Positions 5,301-9,040 of a DNA stretch of 9,040 nucleotides are shown here, one piece after another. The DNA is from Treponema sp. GTDB taxonomy: Bacteria > Spirochaetota > Spirochaetia > Treponematales > Breznakiellaceae. The position numbers were made by a program, and so were the translations under genes. Within the stretch, counting starts at the first letter, position 1. The number at the start of each line of letters is the position of its first letter. The notes under the pieces are model-generated. The model was not told the origin of the DNA and ran no database searches. It saw only the letters and a program-made list of their open reading frames with translations. The stretch covers positions 1 to 9,040 of the forward strand of contig JAITAW010000101.1 in NCBI GenBank assembly GCA_031283905.1, in the 5' to 3' direction.

Positions 5301-7133
5301 ATGATTCCAATGTCTATAAAAGAAAAAAGCCTCGTCATTTACAAAAACAAACCCGCTGTAGTAACGGAAATCGCTGAAAAAATAAGCATATCCGTTGCGG
5401 GCGGGGACAAACTCAAAGTGCGTGAAAAAGATATAGAACTCATCCACCCGGGTCCCTGCGCGTTGTCCGATCTCATTGGGCAGCCGAAAGGCGATGTGCG
5501 AGGCGCGTGGGAGCTTCTGGAAGGGGAAAAAATCGCGTTCAATGAACTGGCGGAACTCATATACGGCGAATATACGCCTAAAACCGCCTTCGCCTTGTAC
5601 ACCGAAGTTCTTGACGGCGTTTATTTCTCAGGAAACACGGCGGAGATCAAAACGCATACGCCTGAGAAAGTTGAGTCGGAAGAAAAAAAGCGCGGCGAGA
5701 GACAAAAAGGGCAGATTGAACGGGATGCGTTTCTTGAGCGTTTCAGAACGAAAACCCTCGTGTTCCCTGACGACAAACAATTCCTGCAAGATGTTGAAGC
5801 CCTTGCCTATGGACAAACCGGCAAGAGTCGCACCTTAAAAGATATGGGCAAGCCGGAAACGCCGGAAGAAGCCCATAAAGTCCTCCTTGATTCAGGGGCG
5901 TGGACTATTTTCGTAAATCCGCATCCCCAGCGGCACGGTTGCGCTCTTGCCTCCGCAAAGACGCCGGTTTCCCCGCCTCCGGATGAAGCTCGTATTGATC
6001 TCACTTGCTTCTCAAGTTTCGCCATCGACAACGCATGGTCAACCGATCCGGACGATGCCATAGCCATAGAGGGAAACGTCCTTTTTGTACATATCGCGGA
6101 TCCCGCCGCGTCAATCATGCCGGACAGTCCTGCGGACAAGGAAGCGCGCGGGCGGGGCGCCACTCTCTACCTTCCGGAAGGCGCAAGCCGCATGATCTGT
6201 GAGGAAGGCGTTTCTATCTTCGCCCTGGGCTATCGCGTCGGCGTATCTGAAATTTCGCCCGCACTCACCTTCAAAATGACGTTGAACAGCGATTTTTCTG
6301 TTGCAGAGACTGACATTTTTCCTTCATGGGTGAAAGTCACCCGCCTAACATACGAAGAAGCCGATGAAAAATCTGCTTCGCCTGAATTTGCGCCGTTGTT
6401 TGCCTTTGCGGAAGCCAACTTCAAGCGAAGACAACAGGCCGGCGCGGTTTCTATAGACCTTCCTGAGACGCACATCTCGGTTTGCGAAAGAACCATCTCC
6501 ATAGAACCGGTCAAACTCTCTCGCGCGGCGTCTATGGTGCAGGAATGTATGCTGATTGCAGGCGAATCTGCGGCCCGGTGGTCTCTACAGCGCAAAATTC
6601 CTTTTCCTTTTGTGAGTCAAGGCATGAGCGATCTTCCGAAGAACCCATTGCCGGCATTTGCCGGCGCCTACCAACTCCGCCGTTGTATGCGCCCCCGCGT
6701 CCTTTCCACAAAGCCCGCGGATCATTTCGGGCTTGGACTTGCCGTGTATACGCAGGTTACCAGTCCGTTGCGCCGTTACACCGATCTTTTGGCGCACCAG
6801 CAAATCCGTCTGTTTTTGCATAGAGAGAAGCCGCTCTCCGAAGAAGAAGTCCTGATTAGACTTGCGGCCTCAGAATCTGCCGCGCTTGCCGTGGTTCAGG
6901 CGGAACGGGCTTCCCGCGCCCATTGGACGGCGGCGTATCTTTCTGATAAAAAAAAGTCGGTCTGGGAAGGGGTGATGGTGGAGAAGAAAGGCGACAAATC
7001 GGTTGTCTTAATCCCCGATCTAGGCATAGAAACGCAGGCGCTCATACGTTCAGAGCTTGAGCCAAATGAAAAGATACGCTTGGTTTTTTCATCCGTTAAG
7101 ATACCGAAGGGAGAAATTTTATTTAATCAATAA
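5301..7133 (+). CDS. RNB-domain exoribonuclease (RNase II/R family)
   Basis: A 610-residue cytoplasmic 3'-to-5' exoribonuclease of the RNase II/R superfamily, expected to degrade single-stranded RNA with Mg2+. The catalytic RNB domain shows FAIDNAWSTDPDDAI, giving D243, D249, D251 and D252 in the same D-x5-D-x-D-D spacing as the RNase II active site. Further on it has SPLRRYTDLLAHQQ with R491 and R492, the conserved basic RNA-contact motif. The N-terminal 240 residues lack an obvious cold-shock domain and instead begin with SLVIYKNKPAVVTEI, a small beta-rich segment like the shorter cyanobacterial/Deinococcus-style members. The last 60 residues resemble a reduced S1 domain. ATG 5301 was chosen with AAAGGA (5283-5288) somewhat far upstream; ATG 5310 is an alternative. 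The frame is open back to TTG 5193, but those 36 residues look non-coding and would abut the small frame. RNase R of enteric type is longer (about 800), so no symbol is assigned. Confidence 0.9.
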   Translation: MIPMSIKEKSLVIYKNKPAVVTEIAEKISISVAGGDKLKVREKDIELIHPGPCALSDLIGQPKGDVRGAWELLEGEKIAFNELAELIYGEYTPKTAFALYTEVLDGVYFSGNTAEIKTHTPEKVESEEKKRGERQKGQIERDAFLERFRTKTLVFPDDKQFLQDVEALAYGQTGKSRTLKDMGKPETPEEAHKVLLDSGAWTIFVNPHPQRHGCALASAKTPVSPPPDEARIDLTCFSSFAIDNAWSTDPDDAIAIEGNVLFVHIADPAASIMPDSPADKEARGRGATLYLPEGASRMICEEGVSIFALGYRVGVSEISPALTFKMTLNSDFSVAETDIFPSWVKVTRLTYEEADEKSASPEFAPLFAFAEANFKRRQQAGAVSIDLPETHISVCERTISIEPVKLSRAASMVQECMLIAGESAARWSLQRKIPFPFVSQGMSDLPKNPLPAFAGAYQLRRCMRPRVLSTKPADHFGLGLAVYTQVTSPLRRYTDLLAHQQIRLFLHREKPLSEEEVLIRLAASESAALAVVQAERASRAHWTAAYLSDKKKSVWEGVMVEKKGDKSVVLIPDLGIETQALIRSELEPNEKIRLVFSSVKIPKGEILFNQ

Positions 7134-7142
7134 AAAATCTCC
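7110..7142. terminator. Imperfect hairpin spanning the RNB stop codon
   Basis: GGAGAAATTTTATT (7110-7123) and AATAAAAAATCTCC (7129-7142) pair at 12 of 14 positions around a five-base loop. The stop codon TAA (7131-7133) lies in the right arm. It is AT-rich and no T-run follows on the + strand, so it is a poor classic terminator but could slow readthrough into cheA or protect the 3' end. Confidence 0.35.
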
Positions 7143-7152
7143 ATTCCCCCTC

Positions 7153-7178
7153 TTGACGTTCTTTGAATTCTATATAAG
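7153..7178 (+). promoter_or_regulatory. Candidate promoter for cheA
   Basis: TTGACG (7153-7158, five of six to the -35 consensus) and TATAAG (7173-7178, five of six to the -10) lie in the 54-base gap before cheA. The spacer is only 14 bases, shorter than ideal. If used, the transcript would begin just a few bases before ATG 7188, giving a nearly leaderless mRNA, which fits the lack of a clear Shine-Dalgarno there. No flagellar sigma-28 motif is seen. Confidence 0.35.
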
Positions 7179-7187
7179 AATAGTGGT

Positions 7188-9040
7188 ATGAGTGATTACC
7201 TTGACCCTAATAATGAAGAACTTCTCAAAGACTTCTTTAGTGAAGCCCAAATGCAGGTCGATACATTAGAACAAAATATTCTAATTATTGAAAACGAAGG
7301 TGCCAATAAAGATGCGGTTGATGAAATTTTCCGCGCCGCTCATACCTTGAAGGGCGGTTCCGCAACCGTTGAGTTTATGGAGCTTTCGCACTTTACCCAT
7401 ATGGTTGAGGACGTGCTGGATGCCATCCGGTCCGATCAGCTTCATGTCAAAGAAGAAGTTGTCGACACGCTCCTCACGGCTATTGATGTTATCAAGGCGA
7501 TGCTCGAACAACGGATGAATGGCTCTGTCTATGGGGAAAACACCTCGGCTATAGAAGGAAAGCTTGAGTCTCTGATACCCCATAGTAAAAAAGGGGGGGG
7601 GGCGCCGAAGTCGGCGGCGGCGCCCGTTCCGGTTCGCGCTATCGCCCCGCGTGTACCGGTAACGGCTCCTGTGGCTGTAAATTTGAAACCTTCCACTCTT
7701 ACAGAAGATGAATTTAATGAAATCAAGGGAGCTTCGGAAGGAAATCTTCCAATTTTCCGTGTGTCTGTTACATTTGACGAAAAGGGCATAATGAACACGG
7801 TAGGCGGCATTCAGATATACGCGGTGCTCAAAGATTATGGAACCATTCTTAAAACCGTTCCCGATTTTGAAGCGCTGTATGAAGATAATTTCTTTCCTGT
7901 TGTTGATTACTATGTCTCAACCGATAAAAAGCCTGAAGATTTAAGACGCGCTATTGTCCTTCCCGATGTAAGCCTTGACGCCAAAGTCATCAATATCAAT
8001 GAACTTACATCTGCGGAAAAGACGGATATCGCGTCCCAACCTGCGGCGTTCGTTTCTGCGGCGGCGTCTAAACCTACGGCATCCGCTCGGTCGGCGGCGG
8101 AGGCCTCTCGTCCCCAAGAAGCGGACTCCGTTCCTGTAGCGGCCGCTCAATCATCAGCCGCGTCTGCGGATGCAAAGAAAGCCGGCAAAGAAGCGGGTTC
8201 TATACTCAGAGTGGACTCCAAGCGTATTGACGATTTGCTCAACCTCGTCTCCGAAACGGTCATCACCAAGGCAACGTTCAATCAGATCAATAATCAGTTC
8301 AATGAACTCCTCACGGAACTACATGTTTTGGAAAATACGTACCGCGACAAGATCAAGAGCCTCTTCGACAGACTGCCCGGCTATCTTGAAAGCATACAAG
8401 AGGGCGGAAAAACCGTTAAAGATATCCGTAAAGAAATCAACGAAGAATACGGTGACACCTTCACATTGTTTGACAGCTTTGAAAACTCGGTCAAGACCAA
8501 CATCGCCAAATTTCGCTCGACATCTCAAAACCTTGGACGCATCACCGGCGAATTGCAGGAAGGCGTCATGCGTATCCGTATGGTTCCCATCAGCCAGATA
8601 TTCAGCCGGTTCCCGCGTCTTGTACGCGACCTTTCCAAATCTCTCAATAAAAAGATAAACTTGGTTATTGAGGGTGAAGAGACCGAGCTTGACAAGTCTG
8701 TTGTTGAGGACCTCCTTGACCCGATCATGCACTCGGTGCGCAACTCTATAGATCACGGTATTGAAGGGCCTGCGGAACGCATAGCGGCAGGCAAGTCTGA
8801 AGAAGGCATGGTACTGCTCAAGGCGACCAACGAAGGCAACATGATTGTTATTGAGATCGCCGATGATGGAAAAGGCATTGACGTTGAAGAGGTTAAGGCG
8901 AAAGCCATAGAGAAAGGGCTTATCAACCCGAACAAGATGCTGACCGATGTGGAAGCCTTTAATTTGATTTTTGAACCGGGGTTCTCTACGGCGAAATCCA
9001 TTACCTCTATATCGGGACGTGGCGTAGGACTTGACGTGGT
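7188..9040 (+). CDS. cheA: Chemotaxis histidine kinase CheA (3' end outside window)
   Basis: CheA is the cytoplasmic kinase that couples chemoreceptors, via CheW, to phosphorylation of CheY and CheB. The frame is uninterrupted for 617 codons and leaves the window unfinished. Domains: P1 (about 1-110) with the phospho-accepting H52 in AAHTLKGGSATVEF; an Ala/Pro/Gly linker (about 133-165); a P2-like response-regulator-binding domain (about 182-275) containing LPIFRVSVTFDEKGIMNTVGG; a second Ala/Ser-rich linker (about 280-335); a P3 dimerisation region starting SILRVDSKRIDDLLNLVSE (about 340-455), longer than the enteric one by some 50 residues; and the P4 ATP-binding domain with MRIRMVPISQIFSRFPRLVR, N box HSVRNSIDHG (N519), G1 box DDGKGID (559-565), F box FEPGFST (595-601) and G2 box GRGVGLDVV at the edge. 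The rest of P4 and the CheW-like P5 are missing only because the window ends. The first linker carries the A6G10 tract at 7587-7602. The start has no strong ribosome binding site, but P1 begins soon after it. Confidence 0.96.
   Translation, partial: MSDYLDPNNEELLKDFFSEAQMQVDTLEQNILIIENEGANKDAVDEIFRAAHTLKGGSATVEFMELSHFTHMVEDVLDAIRSDQLHVKEEVVDTLLTAIDVIKAMLEQRMNGSVYGENTSAIEGKLESLIPHSKKGGGAPKSAAAPVPVRAIAPRVPVTAPVAVNLKPSTLTEDEFNEIKGASEGNLPIFRVSVTFDEKGIMNTVGGIQIYAVLKDYGTILKTVPDFEALYEDNFFPVVDYYVSTDKKPEDLRRAIVLPDVSLDAKVININELTSAEKTDIASQPAAFVSAAASKPTASARSAAEASRPQEADSVPVAAAQSSAASADAKKAGKEAGSILRVDSKRIDDLLNLVSETVITKATFNQINNQFNELLTELHVLENTYRDKIKSLFDRLPGYLESIQEGGKTVKDIRKEINEEYGDTFTLFDSFENSVKTNIAKFRSTSQNLGRITGELQEGVMRIRMVPISQIFSRFPRLVRDLSKSLNKKINLVIEGEETELDKSVVEDLLDPIMHSVRNSIDHGIEGPAERIAAGKSEEGMVLLKATNEGNMIVIEIADDGKGIDVEEVKAKAIEKGLINPNKMLTDVEAFNLIFEPGFSTAKSITSISGRGVGLDV
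7587..7602 (+). repeat. Homopolymer tract A6-G10 inside cheA
   Basis: Six A (7587-7592) are followed by ten G (7593-7602) in the P1-P2 linker, coding Lys-Lys-Gly-Gly-Gly. The current length keeps cheA in frame. Loss of one base would end translation at TAA 7660-7662, and gain of one base at TGA 7709-7711. Such G-runs are known slippage sites in Treponema and Campylobacter genes. Confidence 0.7.

Noticed and set aside
8170..8658. Plus-strand frame of 162 codons inside cheA
   Set aside because: It is out of frame with the continuous, motif-rich CheA reading.
1..9040. CRISPR array, tRNA or rRNA
   Set aside because: No regularly spaced direct repeats of CRISPR type, and no tRNA or rRNA signatures were seen on either strand.

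Overview
The window looks like a piece of a spirochaete chromosome, most likely a Treponema-like species. This is inferred from the gene content and the protein style (a spirochaete-type CheA with a long dimerisation region, a Tex protein, a shortish RNB-family ribonuclease, a licD gene beside a TagD-type cytidylyltransferase). No rRNA or tRNA is present to confirm it. All intact genes lie on the + strand.

The left third (1-2600) is an accessory and decaying region. Bases 1-164 hold no supported gene, only a small inverted repeat. Then comes an AT-rich surface-decoration cluster. A licD-family gene (186-1108) is interrupted by two +1 frameshifts, the first at a run of seven G. It overlaps an intact HxGH cytidylyltransferase (1105-1524), and a third reading frame (1517-1613) is shifted and then cut off. 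The cut-off coincides with a palindromic repeat and the wreck of a GC-rich DDE (rve-type) transposase on the - strand (about 1695-2479). Its catalytic D, D and E are still readable, but in separate frames.

The right two thirds (2569-9040) are well-kept housekeeping DNA. A good sigma-70-type promoter (2569-2597) leads into tex (2627-5029). A possible 39-residue small gene with a strong ribosome binding site (5073-5192) follows, then an RNB-domain exoribonuclease (5301-7133). The last gene is cheA (7188 to beyond the end of the window), which runs without a stop to base 9040 and shows the P1 histidine and the N, G1, F and G2 ATP-binding boxes.

Functionally, the licD/cytidylyltransferase pair would activate a small alcohol as a CDP derivative and attach it to a surface glycan or lipid. 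Tex and the RNB nuclease both act on RNA and transcription. CheA is the central kinase of chemotaxis. The observation most worth following up is a run of ten G preceded by six A inside the P1-P2 linker of cheA: a slip of one base in either direction would truncate the kinase, so it is a candidate phase-variation switch. No clearly new multi-gene system was found.
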